Shown piece after piece: positions 40,491-51,290 of a stretch of 64,000 nucleotides of DNA. Each line of letters begins with the position of its first letter. Positions within the stretch are counted from its first letter, which is position 1. The translations under genes were made by a program, and so were the position numbers. This stretch comes from Paralithodes platypus (lineage: Eukaryota; Arthropoda; Malacostraca; Decapoda; Lithodidae). Below the pieces are notes generated by a model. The model saw only the letters and a program-made list of their open reading frames with translations. It had not been told where the DNA came from and ran no database searches. The stretch is taken from positions 46,034,400-46,098,399 of the forward strand of contig CM064480.1 of assembly GCA_032716605.1 (NCBI GenBank), read 5' to 3'.

Positions 40491-41705
40491 CCCCTTCTGT
40501 ACCGGTGACGTCTTCTGTAATTGTTTTCAGATAGATTTAGACGATTTTATGTAGCCTAAGAAGGATATATGGTAGCTAAAAGGGTTAATTGAGATAGTCT
40601 ATAGCTTTTTAATTGATCGACTTCCTTCCTATGTTGAATCTATCTATCTATCTATCTATATGCTCAGGCCCAATCCCCATTTTGGGGGTAGCCGACTCAA
40701 GACAGAGCAAGAACAGGGAAAACACAAAAACAACATAAAACAAAAAAATAAACACAGATAAAAAACACAAACTCACACACATCCAGGTCACCCAGGAGAA
40801 GACCCAGAGACCAGGGTTACCAAGGTCGCTCCAGCACTCCCCCGGCCCCTGACCACCCGGAGAGGTTCCGATCTCGGCAGGCAGACATGCAGCGGAGCCA
40901 AAGCCACAAGCCCTCCCACCACACTTCCAGGCACACCCTTCATATTAATCGTCTCCCCGGGCCAGGCGCCTGATGGACTATTATCTAGTCGAACTTGCGC
41001 CCGACCCCTTACTCCAAATGACCACGTGTTCACTCAACTATTCACAAGCATTCTCCATTCACTCCTGTCCACCACCACTTCCCCTGCCTGATCTATAGTC
41101 ATTCCTCTATCATCCAAAGCCTTTCTTACACAGTCTCTCCATCTCAATGGGGGTCTTCCTGCCCTTCTATCTCCCCTTGTACCTGACTCACATATTCTTT
41201 GTAAGCCTTTCATCTCCCATTCGTTCAACATGACCATACCAGCTCAGCACCCTTCTGTCCACTCTGGCTGACAAATGTTCCTGCTGCCCCACTCTCCTAC
41301 GTATCTCTTCATTCCTCAATCTGTCTCTACGAGTAACTCCACACATACTCCTCAAGCAGCTCATCTCCATCACATCCATCCCTCTTTTCTCCTTTTTCTT
41401 CAGAGCCCATGTCTCAGCCCCATACATCACTGTTGGCACAACAATTCCTTGATACAGTGCACTTTTTACTTTCACTCCGAGATTTCTCGTCTTCCACATA
41501 CTTCCCATTGCTCCGAATACCTTCCTTCCTTCACACACTCTGTTTTACCTCCACTTCCATACCTCCACTCCTGCTTATCGTTCCTCCTAGATATTTAAAA
41601 CACTCTACTTGTTCCAATATTTCCCCATGTTAAATGATATGTTGAATGATATCGTCTAATAGTAGCCAAAATAAAGTGAAAAGTACGTCACCGGTACAGA
41701 AGGGG
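40491..41705. mobile_element. TTAA-type MITE, family T1, copy 5, split by an RTE-like LINE
   Basis: TTAA at 40487-40490 and 41706-41709; ends CCCCTTCTGTACCGGTGACG and its exact inverse. The MITE itself is about 208 bp (40491-40639 and 41648-41705); the rest is the LINE and one duplication. Confidence 0.88.
40640..41638 (-). mobile_element. 5'-truncated RTE-like LINE with (TAGA)n tail
   Basis: Flanked by ATGTTGAAT (40631-40639 and 41639-41647), a 9-bp duplication. The minus strand encodes the ORF2 C-terminus: VFGAMGSMWKTRNLGVKVKS, PTVMYGAETWALKKKEKRG, SCLRSMCGVTRRDRLRNEEI and SWYGHVERMGDERL. A frameshift near 41210 leads to AGRPPLRWRDCVRKAL and DRSEWRMLVNS, ending at 41034. YGAETW and GHVERM are typical of RTE-type elements. 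About 390 bases of 3' region follow, then a TCTA/TAGA tail at 40640-40660. Polymerase domain absent, so it is dead on arrival. Confidence 0.85.
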
Positions 41706-41714
41706 TTAACCCTG

Positions 41715-42020
41715 CTATATATCACATGCTCTGTGGTTGCTCGCCGAGTATTTAAGTTTAACAATCTTCTTAATGGCTTTGTGGTATTCCACTGCAAATT
41801 TCTTTAGAGGAATATCATACCGCTTATTGGAAAACCATAATTCTGTACCATAAAAACTTAAGCAATAACTATTAAATAGTTGAATAAAAACATTAACATT
41901 GACATTAGGGAATTTGCGTAAAATACAGTTAAATTCGTTATAAAAATTATTTCTAGTCCATATAATATCTTTATCATTATTAAGTTTATCAATATTAATA
42001 GATCCTAAGTACTTGTGTTC
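41715..42020 (-). mobile_element. LINE fragment, reverse-transcriptase C-terminal region (another family)
   Basis: The minus strand reads without stops through EHKYLGSINIDK, DIIWTRNNFYNEFNCILRKF, LFNSYCLSFYGTELWF, LKKFAVEYHKAIKKIVKL and ASNHRACDI. The layout YLG, FN-x-ILRKF, SYC-x2-FYG-x-ELW, YHKAIKK, SNH-x-AC is the thumb and tail of a non-LTR reverse transcriptase unlike the other LINEs here. There is no Met start, so it is easily overlooked. It is a short remnant with no catalytic motif. Confidence 0.7.
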
Positions 42021-42675
42021 ACGTCCATAGATAGATACATAAATAGATGAATAAATATAGATAGATAGATATTGCTACTGGTGTATTTTACTGATTCTAT
42101 AAACTTATGCTCGAGTATAGTCAGGGTATTATATTGTGTAATAGCTGCATCTCTTCGAATTAGTTATTCTGTAGCTTTACTGCTTCATAACACATTTGAA
42201 CGGGCAGTTGATAACAGAACCACCTTCTAGACGTGTAGACGAGTAAACACACTTAAAATCAAAAGCACAAATCATAATTTGTAAAAGTACCTCATTACTT
42301 GGCACCGATTATCCTTCTATAGTCCCATCCGGGTGGATGGGAAACCTTATACAAATCTTTACAATGTCTAGCGACCCACCACTGTTGAAAAATTGTGCTA
42401 AAATACACATAGAGGACCTCGGAGTCAGACGTACCGTTAAGGGGAGACTGACCGTTATTTTGGGCCATTTTTGGTGTTAGATGGTTATATTTTGTAAATT
42501 GACCCTCTACTTCCAGGGATCTTCCGTGAGAAGCTATGCTAATTAGTCTTGGATTCGAACATACAGAATGTTTGTCTGTCTGTCTGTAAAATACAATTGA
42601 GAAAGGCGTCGTCTGATCGAAAGGGTTAACGTGAGTAATTTGTCAAAACAACTTTTTGGGAGTTTTCACTTTGTG
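42021..42675. other. No gene recognised
   Basis: (GATA)n at 42027-42070; otherwise AT-rich. TTAAGGGGAGACTGACCG near 42441 and AAAGGGTTAACG near 42620 could be ends of another TTAA element, but I cannot match them convincingly. Confidence 0.45.
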
Positions 42676-43085
42676 TACTTTTGGAGGTGGGGGAGGAGGG
42701 AAGGGGGAGGTGGTGGGCATGATTGATTGCTAACACTACTTTTGGCGACGCAACAGCTGTGGTCATTGCCAAGAGGGGATGGGGGGGGGGACAGGGGGGA
42801 ATAGGGTGAGGGAAGACAAGGGAGAAGAGAGAGGAGACGGGCAGAGAGAAGGGGAAGAATGACAGAAAATAGAAGATGATAACACATGAGAGGAGGTAGG
42901 GGGGAAGAGGAGGAGAAATGGAATGAGGGTAGAAAAGAGGAGGAGGAGGAGGAAGGGGAAGGAAGGAATGAAATATCAAAACACGAGATATAGGGAAATA
43001 AAAAGAAACAACAGAGGGAGGAAAATGTTTCGAATAAATGCGGAGAGGTAGGAGGTATGAAGAACAGAGAATAAAGGAGTACAAT
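42676..43085. repeat. Purine-rich (GGA/GAA) low-complexity tract 1
   Basis: Plus strand almost wholly A and G. It includes a G-run at 42780-42790 and GAGGAGGAGGAAGGGGAAGG. Related tracts are at 45866 and 46380. Confidence 0.85.
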
Positions 43086-43289
43086 GGAAAACAAGCAACA
43101 AGAGTTTGCTTATAACTAAACTACCTATCCTTTGTGAAAGCAGGAATGGATAGCACACTATAAAGCGGTACTATTTGTTTGTAAACGTAGTTAAGCATTT
43201 TGTTTTCCATCTCCTATTATTTATGTACATCAAACATGTTAAATACAAATAATGTTTATTTTTACACCCTACCGTGGAAAGACTCCGGA

Positions 43290-43760
43290 TACACCACGCC
43301 TGTCCGGACCTCATACAGTGGCATGGGCCAGTCGTACTGAGCTCATGACGTTGGTGGCATTGCCCCGGAGGATAGCCATCCCTAGCCTTTTCTTGAGCCA
43401 GAGGGTTTCCCGGGGTTTTCCTGAAACTTCTCTGATTTTACGGCCTATTTCATTCACCATATTGAGGGTGGTAGGGCCGAAGACTCCTGAAGTTTCGAAT
43501 GCCAGCGGCTCGAACTGATGACTTCTGGCGATGATTTGATATTTTTCCCGCTTTCTACTTTCTGCTATCTGGGCGGCTTCACCTGCTTCGTTGGCGCTTC
43601 TGGTGATTTTGGTTATTGAGAAAGTGTCAACACATGTGGTATCCCACACGAGGCACCGGCCACTCTTGTAAGGGAAAGTGGTCATCCCATCTGGCCGTTT
43701 GCCGTCTTCTCTGAGAAGTTCATGTGGTTCAAGGATTGATGCACGGATAGATTATATATT
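43290..43760 (-). pseudogene. Nuclease-like C-terminal domain of a retroelement (fragment)
   Basis: The minus strand reads ELLREDGKRPDGMTTFPYKS, GRCLVWDTTCVDTFSITKIT, then EAGEAAQIAESRKREKYQII, HQFEPLAFETSGVFGPT and LKKRLGMAILRGNATNVMSS. RPDG followed by VWDTTCVDT resembles a PD-(D/E)xK-type nuclease core found C-terminal to some retroelement reverse transcriptases. I recognise the pattern but cannot name its family with certainty. No start; it is bounded on its far side by the CR1-like LINE and is probably an independent fragment. Confidence 0.5.
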
Positions 43761-43769
43761 TATCTAATT

Positions 43770-45865
43770 GATTTTTGAACATTTGAACAGTACTACACTT
43801 CATAAAACTACTAAGTACTCCATTCCATAAGTTTACCACTCGATTTAAAAATATATGCTTTGGCTCATGTGAGTGAAAACAGTTTCCGATTATCTTTCAA
43901 CCATATCTTCTAGTGTAATTTAAATGATCAAACACTGTCAACAAATACAAGGGGAAGGTGGTGGTCGAGAGGAGTCAGACCATTCACGTAGCCTAAACCC
44001 TTCAAACAGCCCAAAGAGATCACATACCCTACCTTACACCACCATCGACGTCAGTAAGTGCGTTGCCACCAGCATCTCCCCCTTCTATTTGTTGACAATG
44101 TTTGGTATTTGTTGACAGCCATATTGTCAATACCTTTAATAATATTAAACACTTGAATCCCTTCTTAGCGTGCGCTTTGTAAAATTAAAGAGATTTAACT
44201 ATTTTAGACGTTCTTTGTATGACTTATTACTTGGTCTAGGAATCATTGCTAATCTCTGCTTTATTCTCTCCAGTTTATGTCCTTTTGATAATATGAATAC
44301 CAAAAATGTACACAGTATTCCAGATGGGGGCGCACCAAAGAATTATGTAAAGTGAGAAAAACATTTTTCGAATAGATATTCAAACAATCTTTCAATGAAG
44401 CTAATAATACTTCGGAACATTGTTGGTTGGGTTTATATTACTTGATATTGTTACTCTTAAGTATATTTATTTATCAATGTTCAGGAGTTGACTGCCATTC
44501 ATTGAGTTGTTTGATTTTTCGTTTTTGTATCCTATATGTAGTACTTTACATTTATCAGTATTGAAACTCATTTGCCAGGTTTGGGCCCAATTTGCTAATT
44601 CATCTAAATTGTTTCAGATTTTATAAACATGCAAGGGTCACTATGATCACTATTTTGGCATCATCTGCAAATTCGTAAATTGCAAATGCAAGATAATCAT
44701 GGATGTCCTTGATATGAATTAAGACAAGTACAGGACCAAGCACTGAGCCCTGGGGCACACCATTTGTGAAATTTTTCCTGTCCAAGTCTTTATAATTTAT
44801 TAATACTCATTGCTCACTCCCACCAACCCAAGTTTCATTTAAAGTTTCCATTGAAGTATGCACCTTTCTATGCTATGAAATTATAATTTTATCATGGGAT
44901 GCTTGTGGGGAACTTTGTCGAAGGCTTTCTGGAAATCAAGGTAGACAATGTCAACGGCTTTGCTTTCGTCATACATTTAGAGATATTGTGAAGAAAGTTA
45001 AGGAGATTTGTCAAACATGAACGCTTGTTTCGGAAACCATGCTGTGATTCTTTTATAATTTTCTTTTCTTCTAAATGGCTTACAAATTTATCTCTGATGA
45101 TCGTTTCGCGCAATTTACATATGATAAAAGTCAAGCTGATCAGATGATAGTTGCAAGGTAGTGATTTGTTGCCATTTTATAAGACTGGTGTTACATTAGC
45201 TAATTTCCATTCTTTAGGGGGTACATTGTCAGTCTGCATTGTATTGTTACAAAGTAGTATTAATGGTTTTGTTATAATTATGCTCTCTTAATTCTTTCAA
45301 CACTTTTGGAGAAATAGTATCGGGTTCAGGGTTTTTATTTGACTTGAGTTTGTTAATGCTGCTTAGCACATACATATCTGTAATTACAATATAACTTAGA
45401 ATGTCATTATTGCTAATTACATCAGGTGTGGCAAGTGGAATCAAATTCAAATCTTATGTAAAGACTGATGTAAACAGTTATTGAGACTATTTCTCATTTG
45501 GAACAAGATCTCCATATTTATTAGTTAGAGGTCAGATTTGTGAAGTTATCACCTTTTTACTTCTATAAAGCCATATAATTCTTTTGGGTTTGACTTACTT
45601 AAGTTTGCAGAATGGGATTCCAAATTTTTCTTACGAAGTGAAATACGTTTTTTGGGGCTTTTCGTCGGAGAGTAAGATAACTTAACCTGTCTGATTCATT
45701 CTTTGTTCTACTGAAAGTGTTGTGGACATTTTAATTATTATGCTTACTATAATATTTTTTTTCTTCTGTATTCCACCATATAGGCTTATTGTTTCGATTT
45801 GAGCGACGATTTTTCATAGGGATGCAAGAATCTATGGCGTTATTATATAGTTCTGAGAAAAAAAT
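43770..45865 (-). mobile_element. CR1-like LINE, minus strand, degraded ORF2
   Basis: From high to low coordinates: AIDSCIPMKNRRSNRNNKPI and WWNTEEKKYY (about 45730-45870); INKLKSNKNPEPDTISPKVL with KELREH (45247-45450); LRETIIRDKFVSHLEE, SQHGFRNKRSCLTNLLNFLH, then VYLDFQKAFDKVPH in another frame near 44900; FEFADDAKI near 44660; MSFNTDKCKVLHIGYKN near 44540; and a degraded tail to about 43800. These are the ordered reverse-transcriptase blocks of a CR1-type element, with the FADD catalytic box retained. Endonuclease and ORF1 are missing and there are many frameshifts. Same family as 13890-14700. Confidence 0.8.
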
Positions 45866-46015
45866 CCAGGAGAGAACCGAACATGAGAAGAGTTGGAGGA
45901 AGAGGGTTGGGGTAAAAGAGAGAAGGGATGGAGGGAGGGAATAAAGCGAGGGGAAGAGGAAAGGGAAGAAAAGAAAGAGGAATTGATGAACAAACATGAG
46001 AGATGGGGAAATAAA
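45866..46015. repeat. Purine-rich tract 2
   Basis: GA-rich plus strand; AACATGAGAGATGGGGAAATAAAG resembles tract 1 (ACACGAGATATAGGGAAATAAA), suggesting shared ancestry. Confidence 0.75.
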
Positions 46016-46024
46016 GTTAAGGGG

Positions 46025-46345
46025 ATTGACCTGCCTTTTTCTCTTTCTTGGTTGTATCCATTCAGTCTACTGTTTTAAGGCATTAACCCCATCCAGGTGT
46101 CGATTTTATCCAGGCGAGCGATAGCGAGCCAGCATTTTATGGAGAAATCGAGCTTCGCCGGAGTCATTTTTCTATAAAAAAATGTACACATTTTGCCAGC
46201 TGTCTAACTCATTATCCAAAATATGGTGGCTGGCTATCGCTCGCCTGGTATAAATCGACAACTGGATGGGGATAAACATCTTAAAACAGTAGGCTGAATG
46301 GGGCCAAATAGATACAACCCAGAGAGAGAAAAAAAGCAGGTCAAC
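46025..46345. mobile_element. Foldback member of repeat family P, copy 6
   Basis: Arms of about 110 bp in inverse: GATTGACCTGCC, GTATCCATTCAG, CTACTGTTTTAAGGC and CAGGCGAGCGATAGCGAGCC on the left; GGCTGGCTATCGCTCGCCTG to GCAGGTCAACCCCC on the right. The loop has CGAGCTTCGCCGG. Confidence 0.8.
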
Positions 46346-46379
46346 CCCCAATAAAGCAACAAAGCTAGGAAATGAAGTG

Positions 46380-46550
46380 GGTAGAGAGGAGAACGAGGGA
46401 TGTGGAGATGAGGATCAATAGAGTGAAATAAGAAGACAGAGAAGGAGGAAGGGGAAGAAAGGAAAAGAGGAAATCACGTATGTGAGGTGGGAAAATCTAA
46501 TAAAATAAGATATGAGAAAAATGGAAGAAGGGGGCGGGGGGGGGGGGATA
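46380..46550. repeat. Purine-rich tract 3 with G-run
   Basis: GA-rich plus strand ending GGGGGCGGGGGGGGGGG near 46530-46547. Confidence 0.75.
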
Positions 46551-46879
46551 GGGTGAAGGAACGTGGACATTGAGGGTTTGAGTGGGTTCGAAGTATGTCA
46601 CAGTGATTCAGTAATAAAGTTTACTGGGTCTTATAATTTTAATATGACCAGGTAGCTGGCGATAACGTTCATCAATTAATGTCTTTGGTGAAGGGAGCCC
46701 TTAAGTGCTCCACTTCAAATTGTGTTTCTATTCATTCTGTCAACTTTTTAAAGTTCATTTTTATAAGGTTAAGGTGCTCCTCAACGTCCAGACGTTGATC
46801 AGCACTTCCTCGTTGGGTTTATTTCTATTACTTCCATTATATTGATTCTTCTTCTTCCTTTTCCTCTTCTTCATATTAT
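46551..46879. other. No gene recognised
   Basis: Unique-looking; TC-rich (TTCTTCTTCC) near 46845-46875. GGAGCCCTTAAGTGCTCC at about 46695 and AACGTCCAGACGTT at about 46783 are short palindromes of unknown meaning. Confidence 0.45.
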
Positions 46880-47785
46880 TAGGGGTTCGACCCCTACGGG
46901 AAACCCCTATTGTAATCATTAAACCCACTTATTCATCCAAATTCTTTTTACACGCCGGTTTTGACGCAATAACTCCAGAACCGCTTTTTGGATCGGGATC
47001 AAACTTTCACAAGAGGTGCGTTTTTGTATTGGGCAACTTTTGATATGCTAAACATCCGGCATGGCGGCCAAACAGGTCCGTGGCAGCCGATTTCCCGAAA
47101 AATTTGACGCCTAAATACCGTCTCTCCCACTCATAGGAAATGATTGGGCTTTGGCATATGGACACTACTAATGCTCCGCAAATGTTATAGAGAAGGTTTT
47201 GCTTTTGCACATGGGTTTTTTTCCGGCAATCTTGAAAAAAACTCAAATTCCACTTAAAATTCCACATATTGAAAACTACGCCGATGATCAAAGCCATGTT
47301 TGCGTAGTTGGGTGAGGCTCGCGATTCCGAACGTTTTGATACCAAAAGAATATAAATGGGTGGAATAGTTTGGCCGCAGCATTGAAAACTGTCTATTCTT
47401 AAATTACTTTAAAACCGTATTCGCTACCCACACAAAGTTTACCGTCTACGGTCTATAGGCTTCCACGCATCCCCCAGTTTTGCTTAATAACATAGTCGAT
47501 TTATTATTCAGATCTATTATTTTTTTTTTATTTAATTCTCTCAAAACAGTTTGAGTCCCTACGAATTCCACCAATTATTTAGCCAACCCTACCTATACAT
47601 ACCTACCCTACCAAATAATAATGATAATTCAAATATATTTTTGGTGAATAACAGAGTATTGGCTAAGGTGTTTAACAATTCCTCCCTTTGCCAAATGCTT
47701 TGTTTAATAACAAAGTTCTAGACCTTCAAAATTTTGACAATTTTTTGGTGTGGTGTGACTTACCTTTCCTCCTCCCTCAAACAGC
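46880..47785 (-). mobile_element. Repeat H (candidate non-autonomous Helitron), copy 1
   Basis: About 900 bp shared with 49564-50455. Read on the minus strand it ends with a CCCC-GTA-GGGG-like hairpin and CCCCTAA before a T, similar to a Helitron 3' end (hairpin, then CTRR, target AT). Internal text GATCCCGATCC, GCGGTTCTGGAGTTATTG is conserved. An open frame on the minus strand (47007-47345) has no recognisable domain. Classification is tentative. Confidence 0.5.
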
Positions 47786-47794
47786 AAGCAACGT

Positions 47795-47975
47795 TATCAG
47801 GGGTTCAAGTAGTATTGCACGCTTCCATAAAAATATATATAGTCCGGTTTTTAAACAAAAACTCCGGAACTGCTTGTCGGATCGGGACCAAACTTTGACA
47901 CAAGATGCATTTTTGTATTGGGCAACTTTTGATATGATATCCAAAATGGTGGCCAGACACGCCCGTGGCAGCCTT
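47795..47975 (-). mobile_element. Repeat H, partial diverged copy
   Basis: AACTCCGGAACTGCTTGTCGGATCGGGACCAAACTTT and TTTTTGTATTGGGCAACTTT match 46960-47060; joined at its right end to the LINE-tail array. Confidence 0.6.
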
Positions 47976-49562
47976 TTACACCCAACCCATCTCGTTCTAT
48001 CTAATTTTATGTTGAACTCTATTGTTCTTGATCCCACTATAGGACTCGGTAGCCTATTCCACATATCTACAACTCTGTTACTAAACGAATAGAGGCAGAT
48101 CCCTTACATACCCAGTCTCTCTCTGTCGCTCGTTTGTTTGCACACCGGTACAAATCAGGCAGATCCCTTACACATGCAACTAAGATGAACATGGGAATCT
48201 GCAGAGAGACAAGTGGCCCACAAAAGGCAGATCCCTTTCACATCCAAACCCATTTCGTCCATATGCCTATCTGATTTTATCTTAAAATTCTCTATTGTTC
48301 TTGATCCCTTGAGCACTAGGTAGCCTATTTCACATATCTACGACTCTGTTACGAGAGAGCCAATCACACAGCCAATCTCTCTCTCTCTCTTATTTGCACA
48401 CTTGTACAAATGAGGCAGATCCCTTACATATGCTACCAAGATGAAAATGGGAGTCTGCAGAGAGCCAATTGGCCCACACACGGCAGATCCCTTTCACACC
48501 CAACTCATCTCGTTCTATCAAACTTTATATTGAAGCTCTATTGTTATTGATCCTACTATAGCACTCGGTAGCCTATTCCACATATCTACAACTCTTATAC
48601 CAAGCGAATAGAGACAGATCCCTTACACAGCCAATCTCTTTCTCTCCCGCTCTTGTTTGTTTGCACACCGGTACAAATGAGGCAGATCCCTTACACATGC
48701 AACCAAGATGAAAATGGGAGTCTGCAGAGCCAAGTGGCCCATATAAGGCAGATCCCTTTCACACCCAACCCATCTCATAAACGTTACCTGTTATTTACAC
48801 TACTTACTATACACCCATGTTATCATTATACCTGCAACCAAAACACAATTGTAAGAAATAGGAACATAAGAAAATGGGAGTCTGTAGAGAGCCAATTGGC
48901 CCACACAAGACAGATCCTTTTCACACCCAACCCATCTCATAAAAAACTATCTAATTTATCTCTGTCTTCCTTACATTTATGACATCCTAGTCTCTGTCTC
49001 TCTCACAAATGAGAACATAAGAAAACCGGAGTTTGCAGAGAGGCGATTGGCCCACACATGTCAGATACCTTTCACACCCAATCCATCCCGCGTGCTCTCT
49101 CTCTCTCATATTTATCGCTATCTTTCTTACATTTATGACATCCTATTCTCTCTTGCCATACTCTCTCTCTCCCTCACAAATGAGAACATAAACAAAATAA
49201 GGAAACGGGAGTCTGCAGAGAGCCTATTGACCTACACATGGCAGATCCCTTTCACACCCAACCCATCTCGTTCTATCTAATTTCAAGTTGAAGCTCTATT
49301 GTTCTTGATCCCATTATAGCACTCGGTAGCCTATTCCACATATATACAACTCTGTTACTAAACAAATAGAGGCAGATCCCTTATACAGCCAATCTCTCCC
49401 TCTCTCGCTCATGTTTGTTTGCACAATCTGTTCCTTCTGTAGATTCTCCATGCCCGATAAGTTAAATGATCTTTTGATATCTGTGACACAGCTTTTGTAT
49501 CCAACACAATACCCTGCTTGCAAAACTGCTCGAACCCCGGACAACGTTGCTTGCAACTTTAA
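47976..49562 (-). repeat. Tandem array derived from a CR1/L2-like LINE 3' end, block 1
   Basis: Units of about 250-270 bp recur at least five times. On the minus strand each has a remnant of the LINE ORF2 tail (DMWNRLPS, then SRTIEFNIKLDRTRWVGC) and then LINE 3' untranslated text: GGGATCTGCC, GGCCAATTGGCTCTCTGCAG, ACTCCCATTTTC. Anchor CGGTAGCCTATTCCACATAT starts near 48047, 48318 (diverged), 48566 and 49323. Parts at 48780-49240 are shorter units with AATGAGAACATAAG. No intact coding sequence. Confidence 0.8.
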
Positions 49563-49563
49563 T

Positions 49564-50455
49564 TAGGGGTTCGTCCCCTACGGGGAACCCCTATTGTAAT
49601 CATTAAACCCGGTTTTTCATCCAAATTCTTCTTACGCGCCGGTTTCGACGCAATAACTCCAGAACCGCTTTTTGGATCGGGATCAAACTTTCACAGGAGG
49701 TGCGTTTTTGTATTGGGCAACTTTTGATATGCTAAGCATCCGGCATGGCAGCCAAACAGGTCCGTGGCAGCCGATTTCCCGAAAAACTTGACGCCTAAAT
49801 ACCGTCTCTCCCACTCATAGGAAACGACTGGGCTTTGGCATACGGACTCCCCTACTAATGCTCCGCAAATGTTATAGAGAAGGTTTTGCTTTTGCACGTG
49901 GGTTTTTTTCCGGCAATCTTGAGAAAACCTCTAATTCCACTTAAAATTCCACATCTTAAAAACTACGCCGATGATCAAAGCCATGCTTGCGTAGTTGGGT
50001 GAGGCTCGCGATTCCGAACGTTTTGATACCAAAATAATATAAATGGGTGGAATAGTTTGGCCGCAGCTTTGAAAACTGTCTATTCTTAAATGACTTTAAA
50101 ACCGCATTCGCTACCCACACAAAGTTTACTGTCTACAGTCTATAGGCTTCCACACATCCCCCAGTTTTGCTTAATAACATAATCACTTTATTATTCAGAT
50201 CTATTATTTTTTTTTATTTAACTCTCTCAAAACAGTTCGAGTCCCTACGAATTCCACCAATTATTTAGCCAACCTACCTATACATACCTACCCTACCAAA
50301 TAATAATGATAATTCAAATTTATTTTTGGTGAATAACAGAGTATTGGCTAAGGTTTTTAACAATTCCTCCCTTTGCCAAATGCTTAGTTTAATAACAATG
50401 ATATGGACCTTTAAAGTTTTGGCAATTGCCTGTGTGACTCGTATTTTAACCCTCC
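49564..50455 (-). mobile_element. Repeat H (candidate non-autonomous Helitron), copy 2
   Basis: Very similar to 46880-47785 over its whole length, with the same AGGGGTTCG..CCCCTA start on the plus strand and the same GTGAATAACAGAGTATTGGC segment near the other end. Confidence 0.55.
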
Positions 50456-50463
50456 TAAGTGTT

Positions 50464-51290
50464 ACCACAAAATACCGCTAGATCCTTTCTCAAAAGTCGC
50501 TAGCATGTTGCTACGTAGTCAAACAATGTTAAAATAATGCTGCAATTTCTAAAGAGTTTTGGTTTGTTTGTTTTGCAAATTTTACAATGTAGTATGACTA
50601 GAATGTCTGAAATTTTCAAATTATCCCTAGTAAATGTCTATATATAAAAGAAATGGCTGCTTGTTTGAAGTAAATAGCTCTACATTTAGCGGTAATATGT
50701 AGCTTTACAACTGGCAACACTGCAACCTCCCTCCCACCCTCCAAGTATGTCTCCACAAAATATCGCTAGATCCTTTCTCAAAAGTCGCTAGCATATTGCT
50801 ACATAGTCAAACAATGTTAGAATAATGCTGCAATTTCTAAAGAGTTTTGGTTTGTTTGTTTTGCAAATTTTACAATGTAATATGACTAGAATGTCTGAAA
50901 TTTTCAAATTATCCCTAGTAAATCTCTCTAGATATGAAAAAATGGCTGCTAAATTGAAGTAAATATCTCTACATCTAGCGGTAATATGTAGCGATACAAC
51001 TGGCAACACTGCCTAAGTGTTACCCCAAAATACCGCTAGATCCTTACTCAAAAGTCGCTAGCATGTTGCTACATAGTCAAACAATGGTAGAATAATGCTG
51101 CAATTCCTAAAGAGTTTTGATTTGTTTGTTTTGCAAATTTTACAATGTAATATAACTAGAATGTCTGAAATTTTCAAATTATCCCGAGTAAATGTCTCTA
51201 GATATGAAAAAATAGCTGCTAAACTGAAGTAAATATAGCTCTACATCTAGCGGTAATATGTAGCGGTACAACTGGCAACACTGCCTACAA
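50464..51290. repeat. Three-unit tandem repeat, period ~270-290 bp, each unit with inverted ends
   Basis: Units start near 50464, 50753 and 51023 at C(A)CCAAAATACCGCTAGATC. Each ends with AGCGGTAATATGTAGC and CAACTGGCAACACTGC. TACCGCTAG at the start and CTAGCGGTA near the end are inverse, so each unit can fold. No coding capacity. Confidence 0.85.

Noticed and set aside
43252..43518. Plus-strand frame of 88 codons
   Set aside because: It is antisense to the nuclease-like frame at 43290-43760, which has the recognisable motifs.
47007..47345. Minus-strand frame of 112 codons also present at 49691-49897
   Set aside because: It lies within repeat H; the second copy is shortened and no domain is recognisable, so conservation reflects copying of the repeat rather than a gene.
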